Shown: positions 16,993 to 26,636 of the stretch, one piece after another
Numbering within the stretch: the first letter of the stretch is position 1
How the letters are laid out: each line of letters opens with the position of its first letter
Source: Paenibacillus sp. MMS18-CY102
GTDB lineage: Bacteria; Bacillota; Bacilli; Paenibacillales; Paenibacillaceae
NCBI RefSeq assembly: GCF_009789195.1
Contig: NZ_WSTC01000024.1
Location: forward strand, 28,621-92,620
Direction of reading: 5' to 3'
DNA length: 64,000 nucleotides
Notes under the pieces: generated by a model
Seen by the model: only the letters and a program-made list of their open reading frames with translations
What the model was told of the DNA's origin: nothing
Databases searched by the model: none
Translations under genes and position numbers: made by a program

Positions 16993-18898
16993 GGCCCGAC
17001 ACCTCCTCCACCAGTGGATTCGGCACTTGCACATAAACCGACTGCGTATCGAGCGATCCAACCAGCTCATCCATATCATGCAGGCGAGTAAGCAGATTTG
17101 CTTTGCACGGCAGCGTCGGCTCGTTCAACAGCGAATGCAGGAACACCGATGGCTCGCGATTAACTGGCAGGAACGACGCCAGCGCAGCACGCAGCTTGCC
17201 CAGCAGCACCCGCTCGTCGATCAGGCCCGCTGCACCAAACCCATTAATAAGCCCGAACATATGGTTAAAAATCAAATAATAACGGAACCGCTCATCTGCA
17301 ATCGCGTCTTCGCAAACCGTCTCGCTCCGCTCACCGATGCCCGGGAGCTGTTCATTCAGCAGCGACTCCGTCGATTTGCAGAAGTAGTACCCTTGGTTGT
17401 CCCGATAGTAGAATTTCGTTGGATAGCCCTCTTCCAAGCTAACTACGCTGTTCTGCTGATGCGCCTCCAATGCGATTCCCCATTGCATGTAGAGCGAAAC
17501 CATCGGCTTGAGCGACAGCTCAAGATAACGGCCGAACCAATCCGCGCTTACGTCGGCTGTCGTCCGCCCTTCACGCTGCGCCAGCTCCTCGATAATGACG
17601 CCAATGCGTGACTTGTATCCTGGCAGCGCATCCTGTACGAGCGAAGCGACTGGCGTCGCCTCCGCAGCGCCGTTGCCGGCCTGGAACAGGTTGTCGCGCA
17701 GCACCAGCTCGAAGCCCGTCTCGCGAATGCCTTCTGATTCGCCAAGGCGCAGCGTAATGAACGCAGGGTCCGTCACGATGCCGAAGCCTTCGTATTGCTT
17801 GCGAACATCGCCAATTGCCGTGTCCAGCAAGCGGCTTACCTCAACGCCGCGCTCCAGCTCCTTATACAGGTTGACGCGCAGCGAGTTCGTTACTTTGACA
17901 GGCACCGAGCATTTGTACATGAAGCGCGACTCCGGATGATAGACCGTGCGCAGCGAAGAAGTCGCCGCATAAGCCTTCCCTTGCGGCCCCAAATATTGCA
18001 GCAACCCAGCGCGAATCGCTTCCTGCACATAGGGGCGATCCTGCAGCCAGTTCGCCTGCAGCGGATGAACCGGCAGGAGCGACCAACCTGCATCAGCCGA
18101 TGCATACGCCGCAACCCATTCTGCCGGCACGCTCGCGTCATCGCGAAGCTCCTGCTTCACCAACTCCGTGGCACTCGTTTCTACCGAGGAATCCTCGATC
18201 ACGATTGAACGGTGCGCACGGTAATAATGCAGCTGGAACGCGCCCTTAAGCTCTGGCGAATAATCCGCCTGGCGTTCCTCTGGCACGCCTTGCCGGCTTT
18301 TCGGCGTTGGGTGCAACAGATGGCCAAACAGCAGCGCCTGCTCTTGCTCGATAAAGCCAGAAGCGAACGCATATAGCGTGTCGGCGTCAATCGCACGCGC
18401 TTCAACGAATTGGGCAACGTTCGCTGTGCTTTGGATAATGCGAAGCATCAGCTCCTCGGAGCCTGCACCAGGCGCCGAGCTAGCGCCTTCAACTGCATCA
18501 GCTAATTGCCCTGCCTGCTTAGCCGCCTGTTCGGCAGCAAGCGTCAGCTCCTTGGTCAGCAGTGCCGCTACCGTTAAGTAGTCAGCCTCTACAACCCGAT
18601 CAGCAGCCCCGCCATATACGATAACCATCGGGAATCGGAACAGATGCCGCCCCGTCACCGAACGGTATTTGACGCCAATTAATAATGCAGCTCCTTGCTC
18701 TGGCAGCGGGCAAACCACGAGCCCATCCGCTCCTGCAACCGTCTCTGCCGCCTTACGCCCGCCAGCAGCCATGCCGCTCGGCGTTTCCCCTGCCTTTAAC
18801 CATTCCCCAGCGCCAGTCTCGCGCAAATAACAGTTCAAGAGCCCTTGCAAAGCCGCTTCATTCGCAATCGCTCTTGCTTTGCTTGTCGTCATCACCAT
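16952..18898 (-). CDS. NIS siderophore synthetase, AsbA/RhbC-like (IucA/IucC family)
   Basis: A 648-residue IucA/IucC synthetase, the second in the operon. The N-terminal LLNCYLRETGAGEW is characteristic of the AsbA/RhbC group. Others: LLPVHPLQANWL, ATSSLRTVYHPESRFMYK, PVKVTNSLRVNLYKELERG, GIALEAHQQNSVVSLEEGYP and KFYYRDNQGYYF. In this group the enzyme typically makes the first amide on citrate. Here the expected substrate is N-hydroxy-N-acetyl-diaminopropane, by analogy with rhizobactin/schizokinen, or a free polyamine if it behaves as AsbA. ATG 18898 has GGGAGGA 11 bases upstream. Its position matches rhbC in the rhb operon. Confidence 0.92.
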   Translation of the reverse strand: MVMTTSKARAIANEAALQGLLNCYLRETGAGEWLKAGETPSGMAAGGRKAAETVAGADGLVVCPLPEQGAALLIGVKYRSVTGRHLFRFPMVIVYGGAADRVVEADYLTVAALLTKELTLAAEQAAKQAGQLADAVEGASSAPGAGSEELMLRIIQSTANVAQFVEARAIDADTLYAFASGFIEQEQALLFGHLLHPTPKSRQGVPEERQADYSPELKGAFQLHYYRAHRSIVIEDSSVETSATELVKQELRDDASVPAEWVAAYASADAGWSLLPVHPLQANWLQDRPYVQEAIRAGLLQYLGPQGKAYAATSSLRTVYHPESRFMYKCSVPVKVTNSLRVNLYKELERGVEVSRLLDTAIGDVRKQYEGFGIVTDPAFITLRLGESEGIRETGFELVLRDNLFQAGNGAAEATPVASLVQDALPGYKSRIGVIIEELAQREGRTTADVSADWFGRYLELSLKPMVSLYMQWGIALEAHQQNSVVSLEEGYPTKFYYRDNQGYYFCKSTESLLNEQLPGIGERSETVCEDAIADERFRYYLIFNHMFGLINGFGAAGLIDERVLLGKLRAALASFLPVNREPSVFLHSLLNEPTLPCKANLLTRLHDMDELVGSLDTQSVYVQVPNPLVEEVSGHGVNAENEAAAVR

Positions 18899-18958
18899 GA
18901 AAGTCCGTTCCTCCCAATCCATTCAAAAAACGATCCGCGCTGCAGGGAATCATCCCGC

Positions 18959-20515
18959 TTATTGATCCAACTCCAGCGCAAGCCCCGCCTCTACAATTTT
19001 TCGTATAATAATTGCCGTATGCGCCGACTCCGTCAGCGGATTCAGCAGCGTCATTTTCAAGCATTGCCGCCCCTCTGCTCTCGTGCGGGCCAATACCGCC
19101 CAGCCATCAGCAAGCAGCCGGTCACGGATACGGGCATTGAGCCCATCCGCCCATTGCAGCGACATCTCATCATCCAGGCCGCGGCTAGCTGGGATGTACC
19201 GAAACACAACCGTGCCCAGCTCCGGCTCAGCCAGCAGTACAAGCCGCTCCTCCGATCGGATCAACGCCGCCGTATCTTTGGCCAATTGCACCGTGTGGTC
19301 TACCATCTGGCCAAACTTGCGCCCGCCGACATGCTGGAGCGATAAATACAGCTTAAGCGCATCGAACCGCCGCGTCGTCTGGATCGACTTCACGACCAGG
19401 TTAGGCACGCCCGCTTCTTCATCCGATTCCGGATTCAAATAATCAGCGCTCATGCGTATCGTCTGGAACGTTTCCTTATCCCGAACGAGAAACGCGCCGC
19501 AGCTGATCGGTTGATAAAACCCTTTATGAAAATCTACGGTCACGGAATCCGCTTCCTCGATCCCGCGCAGCCTTGCCCGCTGCGACTCGCTCATCGCCAG
19601 CGCTCCGCCATATGCCGCATCGACATGGAACCACATGCTATACTGCTTCGCAATCGCGGATAGTTCTTCTAGCGGGTCAATCGCGCCAAAATCCGTCGTC
19701 CCTGCTGTCGCTACAAGCGCGAATGGCAGCAGGCCGCTCGCTTTCATCTCTTCCAGCTTCAGCAGCAAATCGCCTGTCCTCATCCGATGGCGGCCATCAG
19801 CCTTCACCGTTACGACCGCTTGCTCCCCTAACCCTAGCAGCGCCGCCGATTGCTTCACCGTGAAATGCGCTTCTTCTGAGCAAAGAATGCGCAGGCGGCA
19901 GCTAGCCGCCGGCAATCCCCGCTGCTGAATATTCCAATTCCATCGAACAGCCGCATAGTGGTTGCGCGCCAGCAGCAATCCCATCAAGTTCGACTGCGTG
20001 CCGCCGCTCGTGAAGACGCCGTCGCCTTCCTCTTCAAGCCCGAACAGCTCGCACAGCCATTCCATGACATGCTCTTCCAGCATCGTCCCCGCCATGCTCT
20101 GGTCCCAAGAATCCATCGATTGGTTCGAAGCAGCGATCCACGCCTCAGCCGCCAGCGATGCCATAAGCGGCGGGCAGTGCAGATGCGCAACGCATGCGGG
20201 ATGCGTCACTACTGCGGAATGCCGCAGCATCTCTGCCCCGAGGCGCTTAAGCAGCTCCGACATCGTTTCGGAAGGCTCCTCCGGACAAGCCGGCTGTTGC
20301 TCCAGCGACGCCAGCAGCGATTCCGGAGAGGCTCCGCTGTATGGCTTCGCCGAGGAAGCAAACTCCCGGATCAACACATCGGTTGCCGTATTGACCATGC
20401 TTCGGTAAGCGTCTTGGCTTGCCAGGTCCGGTCCAAGGAACAAGCCGCCGAACAATTGCCCAGCAGAAGCCGGGCGTTGTTCTAATGCTTTCTCTTGTAC
20501 GCCTGCCGCCGTCAT
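18959..20515 (-). CDS. ddc: L-2,4-diaminobutyrate decarboxylase
   Basis: A 518-residue PLP-dependent group II decarboxylase. Schiff-base Lys331 follows His330 in VDFHKGFYQP. Asp299 in FHVDAAYGG pairs with the pyridine nitrogen, and SGGTQSNLMGLL binds the phosphate. It converts 2,4-diaminobutyrate to 1,3-diaminopropane, as RhbB does. ATG 20515 overlaps the aminotransferase stop by four bases (ATGA) and has AAGAGG upstream. A longer frame to 20545 inside the upstream gene lacks a site. DABA specificity rests on the neighbouring aminotransferase. Confidence 0.92.
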   Translation of the reverse strand: MTAAGVQEKALEQRPASAGQLFGGLFLGPDLASQDAYRSMVNTATDVLIREFASSAKPYSGASPESLLASLEQQPACPEEPSETMSELLKRLGAEMLRHSAVVTHPACVAHLHCPPLMASLAAEAWIAASNQSMDSWDQSMAGTMLEEHVMEWLCELFGLEEEGDGVFTSGGTQSNLMGLLLARNHYAAVRWNWNIQQRGLPAASCRLRILCSEEAHFTVKQSAALLGLGEQAVVTVKADGRHRMRTGDLLLKLEEMKASGLLPFALVATAGTTDFGAIDPLEELSAIAKQYSMWFHVDAAYGGALAMSESQRARLRGIEEADSVTVDFHKGFYQPISCGAFLVRDKETFQTIRMSADYLNPESDEEAGVPNLVVKSIQTTRRFDALKLYLSLQHVGGRKFGQMVDHTVQLAKDTAALIRSEERLVLLAEPELGTVVFRYIPASRGLDDEMSLQWADGLNARIRDRLLADGWAVLARTRAEGRQCLKMTLLNPLTESAHTAIIIRKIVEAGLALELDQ

Positions 20516-21876
20516 GCCCGCACCTCTTCCTTTACGCCATTGCACGCAAGCTCCGCTGCACGCACCGCATCATGGAACCGCGATGCGACTTCATCCGCCT
20601 GTTCCGGCGTCATAATAAGCGGCGGCAGGAACCGCACGACGCTGCCATGCCGTCCACCTAGTTCTAAGATGATCCCGCGCGCCAAGCACGCTTGTTGAAT
20701 CGCACGCGCCAGCTCCGGCCGTGCAGGATAAGAGCCGAGGCGATCTGGCGCTGCATCGGATTGGACAATCTCAACACCAATCATGAGCCCCCTGCCCCTT
20801 ACTTCGCCGATGCAGGACACATCTGCTTGAATGCGGCGCAGCGCGTCTTGCAGCCGCTGCCCTACTTCAGCCGCATGCAGCTCCATTCGGTTGTCGCGTA
20901 TAAACTTCAGCGTCGCCGCCCCTGCGGCCATCGCCATCTGATTGCCGCGGAATGTTCCCGCGTGCGCGCCTGGCTCCCAAACATCAAGCGACTCGTCGTA
21001 AACGACGACAGCCAGCGGCAAGCTTCCCCCGATCGCCTTCGATAACACGATAACGTCCGGCACGATGCCAGCATGCTCGAATGCAAACATTTTGCCCGTG
21101 CGGCCGATTCCGGCTTGCACCTCGTCCATAATGAGCGGGATGCCGCGCGCAGCCGTCATGGCACGCATCTCCTGCAGCCAGCTGTTCGGGGACGGAATGA
21201 CTCCGCCCTCACCCTGCACGGCTTCCATGATCATTCCTGCGGGCTGAACAATGCCGCTCTCAGGATCAGCGAGCATCCGCTCCGTATACCGCGCAGCCAC
21301 TTGCGAGCCCTGCTCGCCCCCTAGCTCGAATGGACAGCGGTAGCTGTACGGATAAGGCAGAAAATGAACGTCGCTCATCAGCGGGCCAACTGATCGTTTC
21401 GGACCGAGATTGCCCGTTAATCCAAGCGCGCCATGCGTCATTCCGTGGTAGCCCCCATGGAACGAGAGCATCGTCCGCCTGCCTGTCGCCGTCTTAACGA
21501 GCTTAAGGGCAGCCTCAACCGCGTCAGCGCCCGATGGGCCGCAAAATTGCACTTTAGCCCGCGCCGCAAATGCCGGCGGCAGCGAGGCGAACAATTCATC
21601 GACGAATTTCTCTTTGACAGGCGTCGTGAGATCCAGCGTATGCAGCGGAAGCCCCGTATCGAGCACGCCGCGAATGGCTTCGACTACGACGGGATGATTA
21701 TGTCCCAATGCCAGTGTTCCTGCACCCGCCAGGCAATCGAGATACCAGTTGCCGTCCGCGTCCTTAACTTTCATGCCTGCTGCCTCTGTCAGTGCGATAG
21801 GCAGCTTACGCGGATAGGAGCGTGCATTCGACTCCCTCCGCCGTTGACTTTCCAAGTAAAAGCCGTTTCCCGGCAT
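20512..21876 (-). CDS. dat: L-2,4-diaminobutyrate:2-oxoglutarate aminotransferase
   Basis: 454 residues, class III PLP aminotransferase. Lys280 in LSKAIGG forms the Schiff base, and Asp251 in LIMDEVQAGIGRTG contacts the cofactor. It makes 2,4-diaminobutyrate from aspartate semialdehyde and glutamate, equivalent to RhbA. First gene of the siderophore operon, behind a Fur-controlled promoter. The start is uncertain: ATG 21876 is 12 bases after AAAAGGAG, while the in-frame ATG at 21888 sits directly against that site. Confidence 0.92.
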   Translation of the reverse strand: MPGNGFYLESQRRRESNARSYPRKLPIALTEAAGMKVKDADGNWYLDCLAGAGTLALGHNHPVVVEAIRGVLDTGLPLHTLDLTTPVKEKFVDELFASLPPAFAARAKVQFCGPSGADAVEAALKLVKTATGRRTMLSFHGGYHGMTHGALGLTGNLGPKRSVGPLMSDVHFLPYPYSYRCPFELGGEQGSQVAARYTERMLADPESGIVQPAGMIMEAVQGEGGVIPSPNSWLQEMRAMTAARGIPLIMDEVQAGIGRTGKMFAFEHAGIVPDVIVLSKAIGGSLPLAVVVYDESLDVWEPGAHAGTFRGNQMAMAAGAATLKFIRDNRMELHAAEVGQRLQDALRRIQADVSCIGEVRGRGLMIGVEIVQSDAAPDRLGSYPARPELARAIQQACLARGIILELGGRHGSVVRFLPPLIMTPEQADEVASRFHDAVRAAELACNGVKEEVRA

Positions 21877-21941
21877 TACACCATTCATCTCCTTTTCGTT
21901 TTCAATGCCTGCATGAATAACCAATCATTATGCGAAGTTAG

Positions 21942-21956
21942 TGATAATGATTATCA
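21942..21956. promoter_or_regulatory. Fur box, siderophore biosynthesis operon (proximal)
   Basis: TGATAAT-G-ATTATCA is a perfect 7-1-7 Fur box, 66 bp upstream of the dat start. The same 15-mer occurs twice before the transporter operon. Confidence 0.88.
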
Positions 21957-21975
21957 GTGTCGTTTAATCATCGTT

Positions 21976-22004
21976 ATTGTAAATGATTATTATTATCAAT
22001 ACAA
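21976..22004 (-). promoter_or_regulatory. Siderophore operon promoter with embedded Fur box
   Basis: On the minus strand, TTGTAT (21999-22004) and TACAAT (21976-21981) have a 17-bp spacer. That spacer (21982-21998) contains a second Fur box at 21984-21998, TGATTAT-T-ATTATCA, one or two mismatches from perfect. Bound Fur would block RNA polymerase directly, so the operon should be on under iron limitation. Confidence 0.75.
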
Positions 22005-22057
22005 GAGAAAAAGTGGATACCGCTTCCTGTTTTTTTACCCCATGTTGCCATATTGGC

Positions 22058-22146
22058 GGAGGCTGCCCTCGTTTCACAAGGTTGTTCAACACACAACTGC
22101 GAAGCGCGTGCTTGAACAACCTAGCTACGAACGAGGCGCAGCCTCC
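22058..22146. repeat. Long interrupted inverted repeat between uptake and biosynthesis operons
   Basis: Arms 22058-22089 and 22112-22146 pair in three blocks: GGAGGCTG/CAGCCTCC, CCTCGTT/AACGAGG and AGGTTGTTCAA/TTGAACAACCT. It sits 28 bp past the ATPase stop. In the direction of transcription (minus strand) it is followed by an A-rich, not T-rich, stretch, so it is not a standard intrinsic terminator. It could be an intercistronic stabilising hairpin or a mobile-element remnant. Confidence 0.7.
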
Positions 22147-22173
22147 CTCCATTCTTCTTCCCGATTGAATGGC

Positions 22174-23055
22174 TTACGCCGATGTCGGCTCCGCAGCTGG
22201 CGCTGCTTCGGCATGCCCCCACGCATCATGTGCAACGCGCCCGCGCCCGCGAGGCACGCACAACGGCGTGCCAAAGAACGGATCTGGCAGCAGTTCGCAA
22301 TCCATGCCGAATACATCCTTCACCAGCTCTTGGCTTACAATCTTCTCCGGCGCCCCCTGCGCATATACACCCTTCTCCCGAACGGCGATCAAATGATGCG
22401 CGTACCGGCATGCCAAATTCAAATCATGCAGCACCATCACAATCGTACTGCCCTTGCTTTCATTCAGCTCAAACAACAGATCCAACACGTCAATCTGATG
22501 CGCCATATCAAGATAAGTTGTCGGCTCATCGAGCAAAATCGTATTCGTCCCTTGAGCCAACGTCATCGCAATCCACGCACGCTGCCGTTGGCCACCCGAT
22601 AACGAGTCAACTTGCCGGTCTGCTAGCGCCTCTAGCTTCGTTGCAGCCAGCGCTTCGCCCACCATCCGCTCATCCTCGCGTGACCATTGGTTCATCCAGC
22701 TCTGATGCGGATAGCGCCCTTGCTTGACCAACTGGTACACCGTCAATCCTTCTGGTGCCGTCGGCCCTTGTGGTAGAATGGCAAGACGCTTCGCCACTTC
22801 CTTCGTCGATTGCTTGGCGATATCGCGGCCATCCAGCAGGACAGCTCCAGATTGCGGCTTTAACAGGCGCGCCATCGATCGCAACAGCGTCGATTTGCCA
22901 CACCCGTTAGGGCCGATCAACACGGTAATTCGGGATTGCGGGATGGCCAAATCGAGGCTGTCAATGATACAATCTCCCCCATAGGAGAGCGACAGCTGCT
23001 TCGTTTCAATCTGCCCTGCGCCTACATTCTGTCCCTTGCCCACGCTCGTGATCAT
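22174..23055 (-). CDS. Iron-siderophore ABC transporter, ATP-binding protein
   Basis: A 293-residue FhuC/FecE-type ATPase. Walker A is GPNGCGKST, the signature [10 protein letters not shown] and Walker [16 protein letters not shown]. It would energise uptake of the ferric siderophore through the two permeases encoded just upstream. I prefer the ATG at 23055, with a G-rich site (GGGGGG) at normal spacing; ATG 23064 is too close to it. The C-terminal ~30 residues are Ala/Glu-rich and not conserved. Last gene of the transporter operon. Confidence 0.93.
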   Translation of the reverse strand: MITSVGKGQNVGAGQIETKQLSLSYGGDCIIDSLDLAIPQSRITVLIGPNGCGKSTLLRSMARLLKPQSGAVLLDGRDIAKQSTKEVAKRLAILPQGPTAPEGLTVYQLVKQGRYPHQSWMNQWSREDERMVGEALAATKLEALADRQVDSLSGGQRQRAWIAMTLAQGTNTILLDEPTTYLDMAHQIDVLDLLFELNESKGSTIVMVLHDLNLACRYAHHLIAVREKGVYAQGAPEKIVSQELVKDVFGMDCELLPDPFFGTPLCVPRGRGRVAHDAWGHAEAAPAAEPTSA

Positions 23056-23071
23056 CCTATTCATCCCCCCG

Positions 23072-24124
23072 TCATCGCGCGTTGCGCGTTCGAAATAGCA
23101 AATAAATAAAGAACGGCGCGCCGATCGCTGCCGTGAACACGCCTGCTGGCACATCATGCGGCAAAAACATCGTGCGCCCGACTAAATCCGCCCCCATCAG
23201 TATACAAGCGCCGATCAGGGCAGAGGCCGGAATGAGCCCTCCTGCGGAAGCGCCTACAAGGCGCCGTGCCATATGCGGCGCGATCAAGCCGACGAAGCCG
23301 ATCGTTCCGACCATCGATACAGCCGATCCCGCAAGGCCAACTGCAAGCAGCAGCATCCATAACCTTTGCCGTTGAACAGCGCTCCCTGCCCCTGCCGCTA
23401 TATCGTCGCCTAGCTGCTGAATATTAAGCGCGCGCCCCCCAGCAAACCATGCAAGGATGAGCAGCGGAACCATCCATGGCAGCAATGTCCGAACATTATC
23501 CCAGTTCGCCCCGTAGACCGTGCCGGTTAGCCATATATAGGCCGAAGACGCCGAATAGCTAGAGGGAGCCATGATGAGCAGCATCGATACGAGCGACGAC
23601 AATAGCGCCGCGATGCCAATGCCAACCAACACGAGCCTGACAGTAGAAACGCCTCGTTTCCAAGCAAGCACATAGACCAGTAATGCAGCAATAAGCGCAC
23701 CTGCCATTGCAGTAACCGGGAGCAGGCGAATATCGTATAAGCCTGGCATCTGCGTAATGAAGAAGACAGCCCCTACGGAAGCCCCTCCCGTTATGCCAAC
23801 AATATCAGGCGCCGCAAGCGGATTCCGCACGATGCATTGCAAAATCGTGCCAGCAGCAGCCAAGCCAGCGCCCGCCAGCATGCTGATGAGGATGCGCGGC
23901 AGCCGCAGCGTTTGAACGACGAGCACTTGCTCCTCCGTTCCAATACCACGAATGGCTCGCAGCACGTCCATCGGCATGATCCGGTAATCGCCAAGGCCCG
24001 CGCTCACTAGGGCGAGCACGGCAACTGCCGCCATAAGCGACATAATGATGCCTGCCGTCCGGCGATGGATTTGTACAGACACCGGCAGCGCTGGCACACG
24101 AATCGTCATATACGCTTTGTTCAT
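23072..24124 (-). CDS. Iron-siderophore ABC transporter permease (FecCD family)
   Basis: 350 residues, with about eight to ten membrane segments of the FecCD/BtuC type. Landmarks are [45 protein letters not shown] and the cytoplasmic coupling region [16 protein letters not shown]. It pairs with the permease at 24121 to form a heterodimeric channel. The start overlaps the stop of that gene (ATGA). The neighbouring Fur-controlled biosynthesis operon suggests that the substrate is its product. Confidence 0.93.
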   Translation of the reverse strand: MNKAYMTIRVPALPVSVQIHRRTAGIIMSLMAAVAVLALVSAGLGDYRIMPMDVLRAIRGIGTEEQVLVVQTLRLPRILISMLAGAGLAAAGTILQCIVRNPLAAPDIVGITGGASVGAVFFITQMPGLYDIRLLPVTAMAGALIAALLVYVLAWKRGVSTVRLVLVGIGIAALLSSLVSMLLIMAPSSYSASSAYIWLTGTVYGANWDNVRTLLPWMVPLLILAWFAGGRALNIQQLGDDIAAGAGSAVQRQRLWMLLLAVGLAGSAVSMVGTIGFVGLIAPHMARRLVGASAGGLIPASALIGACILMGADLVGRTMFLPHDVPAGVFTAAIGAPFFIYLLFRTRNAR

Positions 24125-25134
24125 CGTTTGCGCTCCCTTCTCGCAATGGCGATGAAGAATGGCACGCCGATTATCGCTGTCATTATGCCAACAGGAAGCT
24201 CCTGGGGCATAATAACAAACCTTGCAATCAGGTCCGCTAACAGCAGCAGAATAGCACCTAGCACGGCGCTAAAGGGAATAACCCACCGATAATCGATACC
24301 GCCAAGAAAACGGGATAGATGCGGGATGACGATGCCAATGAAGCCAATCGGGCCGGCTACGGCAACCGAGCTGCCTGCGAGCAGCACAATGATGATCCCG
24401 CCTGCGATTTTGACCGCTGCCGTTCGTTGGCCCAGCCCCTTCGCTGCATCCTCACCCATGATCAGAACGTTAATCGGCCGTCCTAGGAATAGCGCTGCAA
24501 CCCAGCTAATGGCCATATACGGCAACACAGCTGCCAATGCCGACAGGTCTTTGCCCGAAACCGAGCCCGTCAGCCAGTACAGTACATCGTTAAGCCCATT
24601 CTCATTCATAACTAGCAGCCCTTGCGTCACAGAGGCGAACAAGGCGGACATTGCCGCACCTGCCAAAATAATGCGCAGCGGCGACAAGCCATCCCTGCCG
24701 AGCGAGCCTAACAAATAGACCGTCATGGCGCCAAAGGCCGCCCCTCCAAATGCAATCCAGATCAGCGCATTCATGCCGCCGATTCCGAGTACTGTAATGG
24801 CGAATACGACAAACGCCGCAGCGCCTGCATTAATGCCCAGCACCGTTGGCGAAGCTAATGGATTGCCCGTTATTGCCTGCATCAAAGCTCCTGCGATGGC
24901 AAGGCTTGCACCGATCGCGGCAGAAATAAGCGCACGCGGAATCCGTGCCGTTCGTACGATAATTTGCTCATTAGAGCTGTCATCATATTGCGTAATTGCC
25001 CCGATTGCGTCATGCACACTAATTCGTGTTGCCCCCAGCATCGTGCTGGCACCGAGACAAATAAGCAGCAGGACGAAGCCGGCTAGCAGCACCGCTGCTC
25101 TCGCACGCGCGCTGGTCAAGCCTTGTGCTATCAC
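24121..25134 (-). CDS. Iron-siderophore ABC transporter permease (FecCD family)
   Basis: 337 residues, polytopic FecCD permease. It shows TARIPRALISAAIGASLAIAGALMQ, NPLASPTVLGINAGAAAFVVF and GFIGIVIPHLSRFLGG, matching the conserved permease motifs. The preferred start is GTG 25134, with AGGAAGGG five bases before it. The extra residues of a longer frame to 25188 (MGLCPVLLSRVRQRG) read as leader noise. Partner of the permease at 23072. Confidence 0.92.
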   Translation of the reverse strand: MIAQGLTSARARAAVLLAGFVLLLICLGASTMLGATRISVHDAIGAITQYDDSSNEQIIVRTARIPRALISAAIGASLAIAGALMQAITGNPLASPTVLGINAGAAAFVVFAITVLGIGGMNALIWIAFGGAAFGAMTVYLLGSLGRDGLSPLRIILAGAAMSALFASVTQGLLVMNENGLNDVLYWLTGSVSGKDLSALAAVLPYMAISWVAALFLGRPINVLIMGEDAAKGLGQRTAAVKIAGGIIIVLLAGSSVAVAGPIGFIGIVIPHLSRFLGGIDYRWVIPFSAVLGAILLLLADLIARFVIMPQELPVGIMTAIIGVPFFIAIARRERKR

Positions 25135-25237
25135 AGAAGCCCTTCCTCTCTGTCGTACGCGCGAAAGAAGAACAGGACATAGGCCCATTCTTCTTATCGT
25201 TGCGTCGCTATTTATTAGCTTGCCGCCAACCTATGTT

Positions 25238-26530
25238 CTATTCCAGATCGAAGTAGAAGTACAGATCGTCGAGCATTGCTTTTGCAGCCATTGGACCTGC
25301 AGAGTAGTTCCAAGTAATAACGTTTACTTTATAGTATTTGCCGTTTTTAACAGCTTCGAGGTTTTTCCAAAGCGCGCTGGACGTCCAGTCCTTCTGCACT
25401 TTGTACACGCCGCCGTCGCCTACCCAGTCCGTCGTGAAGTCGAAGATGTAGTCAGCATCAAGCAATTTCGTTTGCTCTTGGTTCGTAACCGTTACAACCG
25501 TCGATTCGCCAACACGTGCTTTCAGCTGTGCTTGCGTCAGTTTGAAACCAAGCTCTTTAAGGATGTTAATTGCGAAGCCGTCCAAGTATGCACGGGAGCT
25601 GCCATCTGGGTTGAAGCGGATAACCGAAACATCCGTGCTTTTCGCTTTGGAGCCAATTTCTTTCTTGAACGCTGCAACTTTGCTGTTCCACGAAGCCAAG
25701 AATGCGTCTGCTTTCGTTTCTTTGTTCAATGCTTTTGCTTCAAGGGCAATCGTGCTCTTGAACGAGAATACGTCTTCTGTCATCAGCGTTGGCGCGATTG
25801 CTTTCAGCTGGCTGTAGATTTTCTCATGGCGCATTTTGGAACCGATAATAAGATCTGGCTTCAGTTTAACGATTGCTTCCAGGTTCGGTTGCGTTTCGTC
25901 ACCCAGGTTTTTAACGCCTGCCATGCCGCTGCGAAGGAATGTATACCATGGTTGCTCCGCGTACGATTCAACTGCGCCTACTGGTTTAACGCCGAGGTAT
26001 ACGGACGAGTCAACAAGGCCATTCGTCAGAACAACAACACGTTGCGGTACCGATGTCAGTGTTGTCGAACCCATTGCGTGCGAGATCGTTCTTTTCGTTT
26101 CTAGAGCAACTGTCGACGTTGCTGCTTTCCAGTTGACCCAAATGCCAAGCGATTCGCCGAGGAAGCGAAGCGGCACAAGCGTCGTGCCGTTTTTAACTGT
26201 AGGCACAGCATCGAGCTTAACGGACTTGCCGTTTACCGTTGCCGTTTTGCTGCCGACCGTCAGAACGACCGTTTTCGTTCCTTTAGTAACTGTTACTTTT
26301 TGCGTTTGTTTATTCCAGCCAACCTTCGCGTTCAATTTCTCTGCAATTGTACGGTAAGGCACAAGCGTTGTTCCGTCTTTAATAACTGGGCTCGTATCGA
26401 AGGAGAGCTTGCTTCCGTTCAAGGTAACGGATACAGCGCCTGCTGCATTAGCCGTGAATGGCACGAGTGCAACTGAAAGCGCAAGGATAAGCATGAGTGC
26501 GATGAAGCGAGATTTGAAAGTAGCTTGCAT
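25238..26530 (-). CDS. Siderophore-binding protein with N-terminal copper-amine-oxidase-like domain
   Basis: 430 residues. It has a classical signal peptide (FIALMLILALSVALVPFTANA, cleaved near residue 30) with no lipobox cysteine. Residues ~35-145 are two copies of the copper-amine-oxidase N-terminal-like fold (KDGTTLVPYRTIAEKLNAKV; VKNGTTLVPLRFLGESLGI), common on Paenibacillus surface proteins. Residues ~150-430 are a type III periplasmic binding domain (TSVPQRVVVLT, LEAIVKLKPDLIIGSK, WKNLEAVKNGKYYKV). It delivers ferric siderophore to the permeases. Gram-positive binding proteins are normally lipoproteins, so the missing cysteine is unusual; retention could depend on the stalk domains or the lipoprotein at 26637. 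ATG 26530 has AAAGGTGAT upstream. Confidence 0.9.
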   Translation of the reverse strand: MQATFKSRFIALMLILALSVALVPFTANAAGAVSVTLNGSKLSFDTSPVIKDGTTLVPYRTIAEKLNAKVGWNKQTQKVTVTKGTKTVVLTVGSKTATVNGKSVKLDAVPTVKNGTTLVPLRFLGESLGIWVNWKAATSTVALETKRTISHAMGSTTLTSVPQRVVVLTNGLVDSSVYLGVKPVGAVESYAEQPWYTFLRSGMAGVKNLGDETQPNLEAIVKLKPDLIIGSKMRHEKIYSQLKAIAPTLMTEDVFSFKSTIALEAKALNKETKADAFLASWNSKVAAFKKEIGSKAKSTDVSVIRFNPDGSSRAYLDGFAINILKELGFKLTQAQLKARVGESTVVTVTNQEQTKLLDADYIFDFTTDWVGDGGVYKVQKDWTSSALWKNLEAVKNGKYYKVNVITWNYSAGPMAAKAMLDDLYFYFDLE

Positions 26531-26636
26531 GATAAGTTCAATCACCTTTCCATTATGAGAATTACGATGCCTTTATGACTGTTAGTGGTGTAAGGCTTGT
26601 GCGACGTGGCGACATATCACATGATGCAGCCTAACG

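Noticed and set aside
21433..22602. 389-codon plus-strand frame
   Set aside because: It runs through the dat gene antisense, the Fur-box region and the long inverted repeat, with no ribosome site.
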